A DNA stretch of 64,000 bases from Limnohabitans sp. (GCF_023910625.1 NZ_JAAVVW010000003.1:186001-250000); one strand, 5' to 3'. Shown: positions 1 to 9,544, counted from the first letter of the stretch. The notes: a model not told the origin generated them from the sequence alone. Numbers and translations: made by a program.

Positions 1-1
1 C

Positions 2-160
2 GCCACCATCACCGGGTTCGCTTGCTTGAAGATTTTGAGCGCCGATGGCGGCAACAAAAAATTCATCGAAGTACAGATGAGCAACACCTGTCCGCCCATA
101 GCCTCGGGCGGTGTGGGACCCAATTACGGCGTGGTGTCACCACCTAGCCTGTTCCGCTGA
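2..160 (+). CDS. C-terminal fragment of a possible TadE/TadG-like pilus assembly protein
   Basis: An open frame enters from the left edge and stops with TGA at 158-160, giving about 52 residues. The fragment contains ITGFACLKILSADGG and ends PSLFR. A hydrophobic-aromatic GFACLKIL stretch followed by short beta-like segments resembles the C-termini of Flp/Tad pseudopilin-like proteins, which are secreted or membrane-anchored. Too little is present to define a domain, and no neighbouring tad gene is visible, so the assignment is a guess from general character. It is the last gene of whatever operon lies to the left; the next gene is on the opposite strand. Confidence 0.3.
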   Translation, partial: ATITGFACLKILSADGGNKKFIEVQMSNTCPPIASGGVGPNYGVVSPPSLFR

Positions 161-185
161 ATCTGGATAAGGCGATCTGTACACC

Positions 186-596
186 TCAGGCCCTCAGGTC
201 GATGACTTGGCTGGGTGTTTGAGCAGTGCCTGACTGTGCCGTGATCAGGCGTTGGGGTTGGTCCTGAAATTGCACAGCGAAAGTGCTTTGGCCTTGCAGC
301 AGGGCCAGTGCGCGGTGCACGGCTTGCAGGGGGTTGCCCGGGTGAATGGCGTCGATCAGGTGTGCGATGAGTTCACCGTCACTGTGGGTTTGGAAGGGGT
401 AGCCTCGCTCTTGCAGTTGTGCACGCAAGGCGTGGTGGTTGTCCACATGGCCATGGTGCAGCACAGCCACGCGGGGTGGTGATGCAGTGTGGCTGTGAGG
501 GCCGTGGCTGAAATGGGTGTGCGCCGGATCCAGCGGCATGAAGTGGGTGGATTGGAGTGGGGCACGCTGAAGGATCATGGCAATCGGCTGGGTCAT
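186..596 (-). CDS. Truncated, degenerate GlmS-type glutamine amidotransferase domain protein
   Basis: The 136-residue product aligns by eye to the middle of the class II glutamine amidotransferase domain of glucosamine-6-phosphate synthase. RVAVLHHGHVDNHHALRAQL corresponds to the RVAVVHNGIIENHEALR region, and ELIAHLIDAI plus LLQGQSTFAV follow in the correct order. The N-terminal catalytic Cys and the RWATHG glutamine-binding motif are absent, HNG is changed to HHG, and there are no sugar isomerase domains. A good ribosome binding site (AAGGAG, 7 bases from the ATG) precedes the start, so the gene may be expressed. It lies downstream of, and on the same strand as, the WecB-like epimerase, a second amino-sugar-type protein with altered catalytic residues. 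It could be a decaying glmS duplicate or a non-catalytic regulator. Amidotransferase activity is unlikely. Confidence 0.6.
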   Translation of the reverse strand: MTQPIAMILQRAPLQSTHFMPLDPAHTHFSHGPHSHTASPPRVAVLHHGHVDNHHALRAQLQERGYPFQTHSDGELIAHLIDAIHPGNPLQAVHRALALLQGQSTFAVQFQDQPQRLITAQSGTAQTPSQVIDLRA

Positions 597-1102
597 GGTC
601 GTTCTCCTTGAGGATTGGCTACAGGGTATCGAGTGGCAGCGCGCCAGCGTGTATGGCAGGTTGGCCGGGCATGCAAGCGGTGCTGGGTCTCGGGCTGCTG
701 CGTGTCATGGCCAGTGCTTGAAAACGCCGTTGTAAAGACCAGCGCGCTTGTCAAAGGGGGTCTTGTGGTTCCCAATGCGGTCCCGCAGGCCCCAGTCGGG
801 CCCCAGTCGGGCCCCAGTCAGTGATGCGCCGAAGGTGTTCTGTGGTGGCTTGAAAACCCGGTCTGATCTTGTCGTGCGTGGAGTCCAGCGGTGATCGGTA
901 TTGGCCCAGCCCCAGGCTGGTGATCAGAATCAAATCGCTCAGGCTGTTTTGTGTGGTGTAAATCACCGCATGTTGCAGTGATGGTCGTGTGCTCAGAGCG
1001 CGTACCATGGCACAGGTCGAGCTGCACCAACAGGCAATCCAAAATCTGGCTCGCCAGGCACGCAATGAGGGGGTTGTAAGCAGTGGCGCCATGTGTCCGC
1101 TT
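597..1102. other. Stretch with no convincing gene
   Basis: About 500 bases separate the GlmS-like fragment from the epimerase. A minus-strand open frame (ATG near 1092, end 751) is present, but its composition (rich in Arg, Thr and Trp, no recognisable motif) and lack of a clear ribosome binding site do not support it. A GGGCCCCAGTC unit repeated in tandem near 795-820 is the only visible structure. Nothing else is recognised. Confidence 0.4.
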
Positions 1103-2308
1103 TCAGTGGGTGCCCATTCCCCGGGATCGTGCAGGCCATGGATGGGCCGTATGCCAACTTGTGTCGTCATTCAGTTTCCCTGTCAGCACATCGACTATCC
1201 GCTCGGCCGAGTGACCATCTCCAAAAGGGCATGGGCTGCCTTGCATGACCCGGTAGAGGTCGGGGTCACGCAACAAAGTGCTGGCTTGGTCAACAATTGC
1301 ATGCGGGTCGGAGCCCACCAAGAGCGCCCCACCCGCATCCACCAACGCGTGCCTTGCGGTGCTTGGCTTTGTGATGAGCACAGGCTTTTTCAGGGCAGAG
1401 GCCTCTTTCTGAATGCCGCCCGAGTCTGTCAAGCAAAAATGGCTGTCGGCGAGCAGGCCAATCAAGGCCGGGTAGGCCAAGGGCTCGGTCAGGCAAATTC
1501 GTTGCAGGCAATCGGGTGCCAGTCCGGCCAGGCCCAAAGCGATGTCTTGACGCACGTCGGCGTTGGGGTGTTGAGGCCAGACCACGACCAGGGCCGGGTT
1601 GACCTTGAGCAATGCCCCCACAGCAGCAGCGATGTGTTGGATAGGACGCCCCCAGTTTTCACGCCGATGTGCCGTCACCAGGAGCAACGGCGCACCAGGA
1701 TAGGTGGCCATCATCTGCTGCACAGCGGCAGGGTAGTCGCTGCGCTGGCGTCCTGCGGACCTGAGCTGCTGAACCCACAGCGCGGCATCGATCACGGTGT
1801 TGCCCACCTCATGGATGTGCCTTCGCTGCACCCCTTCGCGCAACAGCTTGTCGCAGGCGTCGGGGGTGGACGGAAAGTGCCAGTGGGCCAAACGGCCAAT
1901 GATTTCCCGGTGTTTTTCTTCTGGAAAAGGGTCGTTTTGCCAAGTGCGTAAACCGGCCTGAATGTGCGCCACGGGGATGTCCCTGAAATAGGCGGTCATG
2001 GCTCCGACCAAAGCGCTGGAAGTGTCGCCCTGGACAAGCACCACATCCGGTCTGGACTGGGCAACAACCTGGTCAATGCATTGCATCAATTCGGCTGTGA
2101 ACTGGGACAAACCCGAAAATGTCCTTGACAACTGAATCTGGTGGTCAGGTCCCATGTCGAAGAAGCGGTAAAGGCTTTGCGCCATTTCATCATGTTGGCC
2201 AGTGTGCAGCACCTGTACGGTCTCACCTCGTTCTTTGAGCAGACGATGAACCGGGGCCATTTTGATGATTTCGCGGCGCGTTCCGGTGCAGACCAGATAA
2301 GTGCTCAT
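1103..2308 (-). CDS. Atypical UDP-N-acetylglucosamine 2-epimerase (WecB-like)
   Basis: The 401-residue protein has the WecB/MnaA family layout: an N-terminal GTRREIIKMAPV (usual GTRPEAIKMAPV), QGDTSSAL carrying the active-site Asp, FPEEKHR, TAHRRENWGRP with the catalytic His, and TDSGGIQKEA. WecB interconverts UDP-GlcNAc and UDP-ManNAc for cell-surface polysaccharides. Three normally conserved positions differ here. The Glu of VEAGLRT is Gln (IQAGLRT), the Pro of GTRPE is Arg, and the TERPE motif that binds UDP is replaced by STARHAL. The protein may therefore be inactive or act on another nucleotide sugar. The start is supported by AGGAG upstream. No other polysaccharide gene is adjacent except the degenerate GlmS-like fragment downstream. 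Confidence 0.75.
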   Translation of the reverse strand: MSTYLVCTGTRREIIKMAPVHRLLKERGETVQVLHTGQHDEMAQSLYRFFDMGPDHQIQLSRTFSGLSQFTAELMQCIDQVVAQSRPDVVLVQGDTSSALVGAMTAYFRDIPVAHIQAGLRTWQNDPFPEEKHREIIGRLAHWHFPSTPDACDKLLREGVQRRHIHEVGNTVIDAALWVQQLRSAGRQRSDYPAAVQQMMATYPGAPLLLVTAHRRENWGRPIQHIAAAVGALLKVNPALVVVWPQHPNADVRQDIALGLAGLAPDCLQRICLTEPLAYPALIGLLADSHFCLTDSGGIQKEASALKKPVLITKPSTARHALVDAGGALLVGSDPHAIVDQASTLLRDPDLYRVMQGSPCPFGDGHSAERIVDVLTGKLNDDTSWHTAHPWPARSRGMGTH

Positions 2309-3085
2309 GTGCAGTGCTCCTGTAAATCAGAGTTCAGCGGTGGGCGTGGCGGCCTCCGGGGGGCATCTGGATAAAAATGCGTGTCCTGGTGCGGGGAGCT
2401 TGTGTGCTGACACATGGAAAACGCCGGTAGCCAACTTGAGCTGTTGTCGCAGCTCTTGGGCAGCATGGGCTGGCATGGCGTTTGTGGCCTGTTGATCGCG
2501 CACGCTGGTCGGCACTTGGGGCATGACCACGGTGTTATGCACCACCACCGGTCCGAGCTCCCTGGTCTGTTTGTCCAGGGTCAAGGAGCAGGCAAATCGA
2601 TCAATCCGGGGGCGAGCAGGCATGAGGTTTTTTTGGTGTCAAAGAAAGTTCATCGTCGCCGAACCTTGCTTTTCGCTCAGCGGTCCAGCGCACACCAGCC
2701 CATAGCGCGGGCGCACATTGGTGTTGAACAGCCTCTGTGGTGCAGTCGGTGATGCAAATAACGGACACATGCGTTCGTCATTGGCGCATTCAGGGTGCGT
2801 TCAGCAGATGCGATTTGAGCGTTGGGTTCTTCTATGAAATTGAAGAGGCTCAGGCATGCCCGAGCCTGGCAGCGCCACCGGGGACAGCGCCGATGCAAGG
2901 TTCTGGCGGCTCAATTTCTAGGGCGGCACCCGCTGGCTGTGCCGTCCATGAACCTTCAGGGTGTAGGCCCCAAGGTCTAGGCAAACAGATCTTTCGATCA
3001 ATCGACGCCGCTGCGCCAAAGCAGGAGCATTGGGCCATGGCACTTGCTGCAATGGTTGCAGCGGCCTCGAACAATGGAGTCAGAC
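2309..3085. other. Intergenic stretch with one weak minus-strand reading frame
   Basis: A minus-strand frame at 2327-2623 (98 codons, ending 18 bases before the epimerase start) could encode a small protein leading an operon with it. It has no recognised motif and no ribosome binding site. The rest, 2624-3085, holds only short overlapping frames and presumably the promoter of the + strand Crp-like gene. No repeat or RNA gene is seen. Confidence 0.3.
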
Positions 3086-4489
3086 ATGTGGAACACCAAC
3101 CCCATCACCCCAAGCGCTCATGATCCCGCCAGCTTGATCAACGGGTCGGATTTTCAGTCGCTGATGCATCAGCCGTTGGAGACTGGCCACAAGAAGCAAC
3201 AGGGTTTTGGCTGGTCAACTGCTAAAACTCCGCCCACGAAGTCATGGTGTATAGGCGAGAATTTGATTTTGGCGACCTTATCGCCGCCCGAGCAGGCTGC
3301 GCTGGCACCCTATCTCGAGCGCGTGACGCTGGCGTCGGGTCAGGTCATTGTTCAGCCAGGTAAGGCCTTGCAGCACGTCTATTTCCCGATCAATTGCAGC
3401 CTCACCTGGGTGTCGCACACTGCTGAAGGGGAATCGGCCGAGTTGGCTCTGGTCGGCCGCGATGGTCTGATCGGTGTGCCATTGGTTCTGGGCGGTATGA
3501 CCATGCAACACACGGTGCAGGTGCAGTGTGGTGGGCAGGCGCTGCGAATCGGTGCCGATGATTTTTTGCGTCAACTGCGCACGCAAGGGCGCTTGCATCA
3601 AATGGCTTTGCTTTATGTGCAGCGGCAGATGGCCCAGATGGCGCAAAGCATCGTATGCAGTCGTCACCATGCCGTGTCCGAGCGTTTGGGACACTGGTTA
3701 CTGAACAACGCACAAGGAGCCAATACGCGGGAGCTGCGTGTGACGCACGAAACCATTTCGCACATGTTGGGGGTACGTCGTGAATCGGTCACGCAGGCGG
3801 CGGGTCGCTTTCAGGCCGCGGGTTGGATCGACAACCATCGGGGGAGAATCACCCTGAAAGACACCGTTGGATTGAGCACCATGGCTTGTGAGTGCCATGC
3901 GCGCAGCCAATTGGAGTCGCAGCGGTATTTGCAGCAGTTGGCTCATTTGGGCCGACAAAATGACGGTCATGTCCCCGCTGTGGCATCGCGGGAATCTGTT
4001 GATACGGGTGTGGTTTTTACGCCCTATGGTATGCCGAGTGAGGATGACGACTCTGCGGCATCTGACTTGCAAAAGTACGTGGATGCCTATGACTTTGCGC
4101 CGGTCGGTTTTGTCACGCTTGATGCGCAGGGCCGTGTGTTGCAGACCAATTTGGCAGGTGCAATCCTTCTGGACATTCAGCGCTCACAGTGCCAGAACCA
4201 TCTGTTTTCGGATTTTCTGGAGGTCTCATCGCAGGCTTCCTTTGCACAATTTCACCAAGAGGTACTGAAAGGGCAATGTCGCCGTTACTGTCTTGTGGAG
4301 TTGACGGCCACGGCACACCGCAGAGCCATGTGTGTGCGAATCGATGCCACAGCCGACGAGTGGGGCGTGGAAAACCGCATGGTGCTGATCGATGTGAGCG
4401 AAGACACCACGAGCGCAGGGCCGCAGAGCGGACACTGGTCATTTCAAAGTGCCGATGCAGGGACGGCCCCCGGAGCTTGGCCGTCTTGA
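3086..4489 (+). CDS. Crp/Fnr-family transcriptional regulator with C-terminal PAS domain
   Basis: This 467-residue protein has three parts. After a long polar N-terminus, a cyclic-nucleotide-binding-like jelly roll spans about residues 55-175 (VTLASGQVIVQPGKALQHVY, then FPINCSLTWVS). A winged helix-turn-helix follows (VTHETISHMLGVRRESVTQA, around residue 220-240). A PAS-like domain starts near residue 333 (YDFAPVGFVTLDAQGRVLQT). The wing and recognition helix match the Crp_HTH type found in regulators with non-nucleotide effector domains. A start at 3086 is preferred over in-frame ATGs further upstream because GGAG lies 8 bases before it. A stress protein and a cation ATPase follow on the same strand, so it may control them. 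The effector and target sites cannot be read from sequence. Confidence 0.75.
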   Translation: MWNTNPITPSAHDPASLINGSDFQSLMHQPLETGHKKQQGFGWSTAKTPPTKSWCIGENLILATLSPPEQAALAPYLERVTLASGQVIVQPGKALQHVYFPINCSLTWVSHTAEGESAELALVGRDGLIGVPLVLGGMTMQHTVQVQCGGQALRIGADDFLRQLRTQGRLHQMALLYVQRQMAQMAQSIVCSRHHAVSERLGHWLLNNAQGANTRELRVTHETISHMLGVRRESVTQAAGRFQAAGWIDNHRGRITLKDTVGLSTMACECHARSQLESQRYLQQLAHLGRQNDGHVPAVASRESVDTGVVFTPYGMPSEDDDSAASDLQKYVDAYDFAPVGFVTLDAQGRVLQTNLAGAILLDIQRSQCQNHLFSDFLEVSSQASFAQFHQEVLKGQCRRYCLVELTATAHRRAMCVRIDATADEWGVENRMVLIDVSEDTTSAGPQSGHWSFQSADAGTAPGAWPS

Positions 4490-4587
4490 TGGGCGGGCAA
4501 CTTGCGATTTGAATGACTTGCGTCAAGACGCTGGTTGCGGCAAGTCCATAGGATGGATTTTTTGATTTACCGAAAGGCGTTGTCACC

Positions 4588-5025
4588 ATGTTCAAGAAAA
4601 TTTTGTTGCCCATCGATGGTTCCGATGCCGCTTTGGCCGCGGCTCGATTGGTCATTGAGTTGGCGCAATGTCAGGGCGCGCAGGTTTGTGGCCTGATGGT
4701 GATCGACCCTTATCTGTACGCAGGCGTGGGCCAGGCCTCGACCCTGGGCCAGCAGGCCCACAGCCAAGAGGCGGCGGCTTGGGCCGAGCAGCATCTGGGG
4801 GTGTTGCGCAGCCAATGCGAGGCCCTGAAGGTACCTTTTCAAAGCGCGACGCTGGAGAGCGCCTCGGTGCTCAAAGGCATTTTGGAGGCGCAGCAGTCAT
4901 TGGGCTGCGACCTGATTGCGCTGGGCTCGCGTGGGCGAGGCGGTGTGTCGGCCCTGCTGCTGGGCAGTGTGGCGCAAAAGGTGCTGGCGCAGTCGCCTGT
5001 GCCGGTGATGATTTTGAAAGCCTGA
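4588..5025 (+). CDS. Universal stress protein (UspA family)
   Basis: The 145-residue protein begins KKILLPIDGSDAALAAARLV, the classic Usp opening with the conserved Asp. It ends with GSRGRGGVSALLLGSVAQKV followed by SPVPVMILKA, where the G-2x-G-9x-G(S/T) signature of ATP-binding Usp proteins is visible. These cytoplasmic proteins accumulate under stress or growth arrest, and their biochemical role varies. The gene ends 3 bases before the start of the P-type ATPase, so the two are surely co-transcribed. An AAAGG ribosome binding site precedes the ATG. Confidence 0.9.
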   Translation: MFKKILLPIDGSDAALAAARLVIELAQCQGAQVCGLMVIDPYLYAGVGQASTLGQQAHSQEAAAWAEQHLGVLRSQCEALKVPFQSATLESASVLKGILEAQQSLGCDLIALGSRGRGGVSALLLGSVAQKVLAQSPVPVMILKA

Positions 5026-5028
5026 GGC

Positions 5029-7851
5029 GTGTCGGGTGGGCCATCAAACGACCATCGTTCGTCAGTGAACACGCCTGTGACTGGGCCTGAGCCCAGTGCA
5101 GAATGGCACGCGCAAAGTGCCGAGCAGGTGCTGCAGGCGCTGGCGGTGGACCCGGTGCAAGGCCTGTCATCCGAGGCCGTGGCGCAGCGGCTGCGCACGT
5201 ACGGCCACAACCGGTTGCCCGCCATGCAGGGCGTGCCTGCCTGGCGGCGTTTTTTGCTGCAGTTTCACAACCCGCTGATTTATGTCTTGTTGATCGCCGG
5301 GGGCGTGACCTTGGCGCTGCAGTTCCATGTGGATGCGCTGGTGATTTTGGCGGTGGTGCTGATCAATGCCTTGATCGGCTTTGTGCAAGAGGGCCAAGCC
5401 GAAAAAGCCATGGACGCGGTGCGTGGCCTGCTGGCCAGCCGCGCCAACGTGTGGCGCGCGGGTGCGCGCCAGCCGGTGGATGCAGGGGAACTGGTGCCGG
5501 GCGATCTGGTGCTGCTCGAATCGGGCGACAAGGTGCCGGCCGATGTGCGCCTGCTGCGTTGCAAGAACCTGCGCATCACCGAAGCGGCGCTCACGGGCGA
5601 GTCGGTGCCGGTGAGCAAACACACCGAAGCCGTGCTGGCCCCTGCGCCCATGGGCGACCGCCTGTGCATGGCGTATTCGGGCACGCTGGTGGCCACGGGG
5701 CAGGGCATGGGCGTGGTGGTGGCCACAGGGGCGCGCACCGAGATCGGGCAAATTGGCACCCTGGTGGGTGGCGTTCAGGCGCTGGTCACGCCGCTGACGC
5801 GCAGGCTCGACCAGTTTGCCCGCCAGATCACGGCCTTCATCGTGGGGGTGGGGGCGGTGTCTTTTGCTTATGGCTATTGGGCCGCGCATTTGCCGGCGCA
5901 GGAATTGTTCATGGCGGTGGTGGGCCTGGCGGTGGCTGCGATCCCCGAGGGGCTGCCCGCCATCGTCACGGTCTTGCTGGCCATTGGCACGCGCCGAATG
6001 GCCCGTCAACACGCCATCGTGCGGCGCTTGCCTGCGGTGGAGGCGCTGGGTTCGGTGAGCGTGATTTGCTCGGACAAAACCGGCACCCTGACCCAAAACG
6101 AGATGACCGCTGTGCATTTGGTTTTGCCCGGTCAGCGCTTGCGCGTGACGGGTGCGGGCTATGCGCCGCTGGGCGGCTTTTGGGGAGGCGACACCGCTGT
6201 GCAGCCCGCACACACGCCGCAGCTGCTGGCCCTGGCCCGCTGTGCGGGCTTGTGCAACGAGGCGCGCATTGAGCTGCAGGCCCCGGCCAATGCGCAAGCC
6301 CAACTTGCGCGAACGCCCGGTGCTGTGGGCGCAGAAACTGAGGCTGAAGAAAGCCGTGCAGCCGGGGTCTGGCGCATGGTGGGCGACCCGACCGAGGGCG
6401 CTTTGATGACACTGGCGCACAAGGCGGGCCTGAGCGCCGAGCTGCTGAGCGCTGTGCGCCGTCTGGATGTGATTCCGTTTGAGTCGGAGCACCGCTTCAT
6501 GGCGGTGCTGGTGCAGGCTTGGGCTGATGCGGCTGACCCCGAGGTGCTGCTCAAGGGTGCGCCCGAAGTGGTGCTGCGCTTGTGCACCCACAGCGGCGGC
6601 CAGCCGCTGGATGGGGCGCACTGGCAAGCGGCCGTGGCCGACGCCGCTGCGCAAGGCCAGCGCGTGCTGGCCCTGGCCCAATGCCGCATGCCGGGTGGCA
6701 CCCGCCAACTGAGCATGGCCGACATCACCCCGCGCTTTGAGTTGCTGGGCCTGGTGGGCATCATCGACCCGCCCCGGCCCGAGGCCATGGCGGCGGTGGC
6801 CGAATGCCAGTGGGCGGGCATCCGCGTGAAGATGATCACCGGCGACCACGCCCTCACGGCAGCGGCCATTGGCGCACAACTGGGCCTGGCCACCAGCCAC
6901 ACGCTGACGGGCGAAGACATCGAGGCCATGGACGACGAAGCCCTGAAAAACCGGGTGCGCGACACCGATGTGTTTGCCCGCGCCAGCCCCGTGCACAAGC
7001 TGCGCCTGGTGCACGCCCTGCAGGCGCAGGGGCATCTGGTGGCCATGACCGGCGACGGGGTGAACGACGCCCCGGCCCTGAAAGCGGCCAACATGGGCGT
7101 GGCCATGGGCCACAAGGGCACGGACGCGGCGCGTGAGGCTTCGGACTTGGTGCTGACGGACGACAACTTCGCCACCATTGCCCGTGCTGTGCGCGAGGGC
7201 CGGGTGGTGTTTGACAACATCAAGAAAACCCTGTTGTTCACCCTGCCCACCAACGGCGGCGAGGCGGGTGTGATCTTGCTGGCTATTTTTTTGGGTGTGG
7301 CCTTGCCGGTCACGGCGGGGCAGATTTTGTGGGTCAACCTGATCACGGCGGTCACCTTGTCGCTGGCTTTTGCCTTCGAGCCCGGCGAGGAGGGCGTGAT
7401 GCGCCACGGCCCGCGCCCACCGACCGAGCCCTTGCTGACCCGGCCTTTGGTGCTGCGCATGGTGTTTGTCAGTTTGCTCATGGTGGCGGTCACGTTTTCG
7501 GTGTTCGAGTGGGAGCTCTCGCGCGGCAGCAGCCTGGAGATGGCGCGCACCGCTGCGGTGAACATGCTGGTGGTCAGCGAGCTGTTCTACCTGTTTCATG
7601 CGCGCCACTTCACCCGCTCGGCCTTTCGTCTGGAAACCTTCAAGGGCAACCCGGTGGCCATCGTGGTGAGCTTGCTGATGGTGGCGGTGCAGTTGCTGTT
7701 CACCTACGCCCCTTTCATGCAGGCGGTGTTCCAGACCCGCGCCCTGAGCTTGAACAGTTGGGCCGTGATTGGCGCACTGGCCTGCGCCTTGTTCCTGGTG
7801 ATCGAACTCGAAAAAGCGCTGCTGCGCTGGTTTGGCGTGTGGCGCATGTGA
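5029..7851 (+). CDS. P2-type (Ca2+/Na+-like) cation-transporting P-type ATPase
   Basis: The 940-residue inner-membrane pump has all P-type landmarks in order. These are an N-terminal cation-ATPase region ([13 protein letters not shown]), the actuator TGES ([11 protein letters not shown]), the M4 motif PEGLP in [15 protein letters not shown], the phosphorylation site DKTGTLT (Asp about residue 349), TGD ([14 protein letters not shown]) and the hinge [14 protein letters not shown] in M4 and the C-terminal membrane domain containing [17 protein letters not shown] place it in the P2 group with Ca2+ and Na+/K+ type pumps rather than heavy-metal pumps, which carry CPC and a metal-binding N-terminus. 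The ion is not certain. The start is a GTG three bases after the usp stop. An extra ~30-residue acidic insertion precedes the KGAPE-containing nucleotide-binding part, near residues 420-445. Confidence 0.88.
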   Translation: MSGGPSNDHRSSVNTPVTGPEPSAEWHAQSAEQVLQALAVDPVQGLSSEAVAQRLRTYGHNRLPAMQGVPAWRRFLLQFHNPLIYVLLIAGGVTLALQFHVDALVILAVVLINALIGFVQEGQAEKAMDAVRGLLASRANVWRAGARQPVDAGELVPGDLVLLESGDKVPADVRLLRCKNLRITEAALTGESVPVSKHTEAVLAPAPMGDRLCMAYSGTLVATGQGMGVVVATGARTEIGQIGTLVGGVQALVTPLTRRLDQFARQITAFIVGVGAVSFAYGYWAAHLPAQELFMAVVGLAVAAIPEGLPAIVTVLLAIGTRRMARQHAIVRRLPAVEALGSVSVICSDKTGTLTQNEMTAVHLVLPGQRLRVTGAGYAPLGGFWGGDTAVQPAHTPQLLALARCAGLCNEARIELQAPANAQAQLARTPGAVGAETEAEESRAAGVWRMVGDPTEGALMTLAHKAGLSAELLSAVRRLDVIPFESEHRFMAVLVQAWADAADPEVLLKGAPEVVLRLCTHSGGQPLDGAHWQAAVADAAAQGQRVLALAQCRMPGGTRQLSMADITPRFELLGLVGIIDPPRPEAMAAVAECQWAGIRVKMITGDHALTAAAIGAQLGLATSHTLTGEDIEAMDDEALKNRVRDTDVFARASPVHKLRLVHALQAQGHLVAMTGDGVNDAPALKAANMGVAMGHKGTDAAREASDLVLTDDNFATIARAVREGRVVFDNIKKTLLFTLPTNGGEAGVILLAIFLGVALPVTAGQILWVNLITAVTLSLAFAFEPGEEGVMRHGPRPPTEPLLTRPLVLRMVFVSLLMVAVTFSVFEWELSRGSSLEMARTAAVNMLVVSELFYLFHARHFTRSAFRLETFKGNPVAIVVSLLMVAVQLLFTYAPFMQAVFQTRALSLNSWAVIGALACALFLVIELEKALLRWFGVWRM

Positions 7852-7889
7852 TGGGGCTTATCCAAAGTTTTCTCAAGGCTCTGTTTTTC

Positions 7890-7910
7890 GTAGGAGCCCA
7901 CCCCGTGGGC
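7890..7910 (+). repeat. REP-like hairpin, type A copy 1
   Basis: GTAGGAGCCCACCCCGTGGG (with a following C) contains the hairpin arms GCCCAC and GTGGGC. The same unit occurs after the aldo/keto reductase at 9478-9498. The position, just past the ATPase stop, is typical of extragenic REP elements. Confidence 0.75.
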
Positions 7911-7930
7911 GAGGTGCGCACACCGGTTTT

Positions 7931-8400
7931 TTTGAAAATGTCGCTTCGCGAAAAGATGAAATGTCGGACCGTAAAGGCCCGACCTACGGGGCGTATCGCG
8001 CCTCCGCAATGCATCGGTCTTTGTAGGTCGGTGCCTTTAGGTCCGACGTTGTTCACCACCGCCTCATGAAAATGTCGCTCCGCGAAGGGATGGCCGTCGG
8101 ACCGTAAAGGCCCGACCTACGGGGGCGTGTCGCGCCAACGCAATGGCCTGTCGGTCTTTGTAGGTCGGCGCCTGCAGGTCCGACGTTGTTCACCACCGCT
8201 GTTTGAAAATGTCGCTCCGCGAAGTGATGGCCGTCGGACCATAAAGGCCCGACCTACGGGGGCGTGTCGCGCCAACGCGATGGGCTGTCGGTCTTTGTAG
8301 GTCGGCGCCTTCAGGTCCGACATCTTCAATGCGCCACCGCCTCATGAAGATCACGCTGCACAAAAAAATGGCTATCGGGCCGTACAGGCCCGACGGGGGA
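7931..8400. repeat. Tandem array of ~137-bp palindromic repeat units (about 3.4 copies)
   Basis: Units begin with GAAAATGTCGCTYCGCGAA at 7934, 8068 and 8205, with a decayed fourth at 8346, so the period is 134-141 bases. Each unit holds an inverted pair: GTCGGACCGTAAAGGCCCGA (running on CCTAC) and, about 40 bases later, GTAGGTCGG followed by GGTCCGAC. Each can fold into an imperfect stem of about 25 pairs. This is the form of a REP/BIME-type array between genes. It fills the gap between the ATPase and the aldo/keto reductase, and no gene is seen inside it. It may act as a transcription barrier or mRNA stabiliser, but that is inference. Confidence 0.85.
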
Positions 8401-8459
8401 CGAGAACCCGTCGCACAGTCCTTGCCAAATACTGGCGGCTGAAACTATAAGATAGCGCC

Positions 8460-9467
8460 ATGAAAAACCGCCAAATCGCCTCCTTCTCCGTCAGCGCCAT
8501 CGGCCTGGGCTGCATGAACCTCAGCCATGCTTATGGTCCGCCCGTTTCAGCCCAGCAGGGCGAACGCGTGCTGCTCACAGCCCTGGACCAAGGCGTGACT
8601 TTTTTCGACACCGCTGCCCTGTATGGCTTTGGGGCCAATGAGACTTTGGTGGGCCAGGTCATGAAGCCGCACCGCAACCGGTTCACCCTAGCCAGCAAAT
8701 GCGGCATGCAAGGTGTGGAACAAAGCGATGGCAGCAAGGTGCGGGTGATCGATTGCCGCCCCGAGACGATCAAAAAGACCTGTGAGGATTCTTTGCGCCG
8801 TTTGCAGACCGAGGTGATCGACCTGTATTACCTGCACCGTTGGGACAAAAAAGTGCCCATCGAGGACAGCGTGGGCGCTTTGAGTGACCTGGTGCGCCAA
8901 GGCAAGATCCAGACGATTGGCTTGTCGGAGGTGTCGGCCAGCACGCTGCGCAAAGCGCACGCGGTGCACCCGATTGCTGCCGTGCAAACCGAGTATTCGC
9001 TGTGGACGCGCAACCCCGAGATCGCGGTGCTGCAGGCCTGCCGCGAACTGGGTGTGGCCTTTGTGGCTTTCAGCCCGGTGGCGCGGGGCTTTTTGTGCGG
9101 TGCGCCTTTGGACGTGACCGCTTTCGACGCCAAGGACATCCGCCGCAGCATGCCGCGCTTCACCCCCGAGAATTACGCCGCCAACCTGAAGCTCTTGCCC
9201 GCCTACCACGCGCTCGCGCAAGAGGCCGGCTGCAGCCCCTCGCAGCTGGCACTGGCCTGGCTGCTGCACCAGGGCGAAGACATCATCCCGATCCCCGGCA
9301 CCACCTCGGTGGACCACCTGCGCGATGACCTGACGGCGGTGGATGTGAAACTGGATGCGGGCTTGTTGGCGCGCCTGGATGCGTTGATCAACCAGAACAC
9401 GGTGGCCGGTAACCGCTACAGCGCGCAGGCCAACAGCGAAGTTGATACTGAGGTGTTTGCCGCGTGA
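8460..9467 (+). CDS. Aldo/keto reductase
   Basis: The 335-residue protein is a TIM-barrel NADPH-dependent oxidoreductase of the aldo/keto reductase superfamily. The catalytic tetrad is visible: Asp in FFDTAALYG, Tyr in the same segment, Lys in LASKCGMQ and His in LYYLHRWDK. The cofactor end is PIPGTTSVDHL. It resembles AKR13-like proteins (IGLGCMNLSHAYGPP opening), which reduce varied aldehydes and ketones. The substrate cannot be predicted. A -10-like TATAAG lies about 10 bases upstream of the ATG and no strong ribosome binding site is seen, so the mRNA may be nearly leaderless. REP-like hairpins flank the gene on both sides. The gentisate operon approaches from the other strand. Confidence 0.9.
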   Translation: MKNRQIASFSVSAIGLGCMNLSHAYGPPVSAQQGERVLLTALDQGVTFFDTAALYGFGANETLVGQVMKPHRNRFTLASKCGMQGVEQSDGSKVRVIDCRPETIKKTCEDSLRRLQTEVIDLYYLHRWDKKVPIEDSVGALSDLVRQGKIQTIGLSEVSASTLRKAHAVHPIAAVQTEYSLWTRNPEIAVLQACRELGVAFVAFSPVARGFLCGAPLDVTAFDAKDIRRSMPRFTPENYAANLKLLPAYHALAQEAGCSPSQLALAWLLHQGEDIIPIPGTTSVDHLRDDLTAVDVKLDAGLLARLDALINQNTVAGNRYSAQANSEVDTEVFAA

Positions 9468-9477
9468 AGCTTGTGTT

Positions 9478-9498
9478 GTAGGAGCCCACCCCGTGGGC
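9478..9498 (+). repeat. REP-like hairpin, type A copy 2
   Basis: This is identical to the 7890 copy across GTAGGAGCCCACCCCGTGGG plus C, with the hairpin GCCCAC/GTGGGC. It sits between the convergent aldo/keto reductase and isomerase genes, where it may serve as a terminator-like structure. Confidence 0.75.
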
Positions 9499-9544
9499 GA
9501 TGGGCTTGGGGGGATGAGTGTGACACACACCCTGATGGTCGATT

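Noticed and set aside
751..1092. Hypothetical gene downstream of the epimerase on the minus strand
   Set aside because: It has no ribosome binding site, no motif and unusual composition, and it is probably chance.
5167..7608. 813-codon open frame antisense to the P-type ATPase
   Set aside because: It is an exact shadow of a clearly conserved gene in GC-rich DNA, rich in His, Arg and Gln with no motif.
7931..8400. CRISPR array
   Set aside because: The repeats are about 137 bases, palindromic and contiguous, without short unique spacers and without cas genes.
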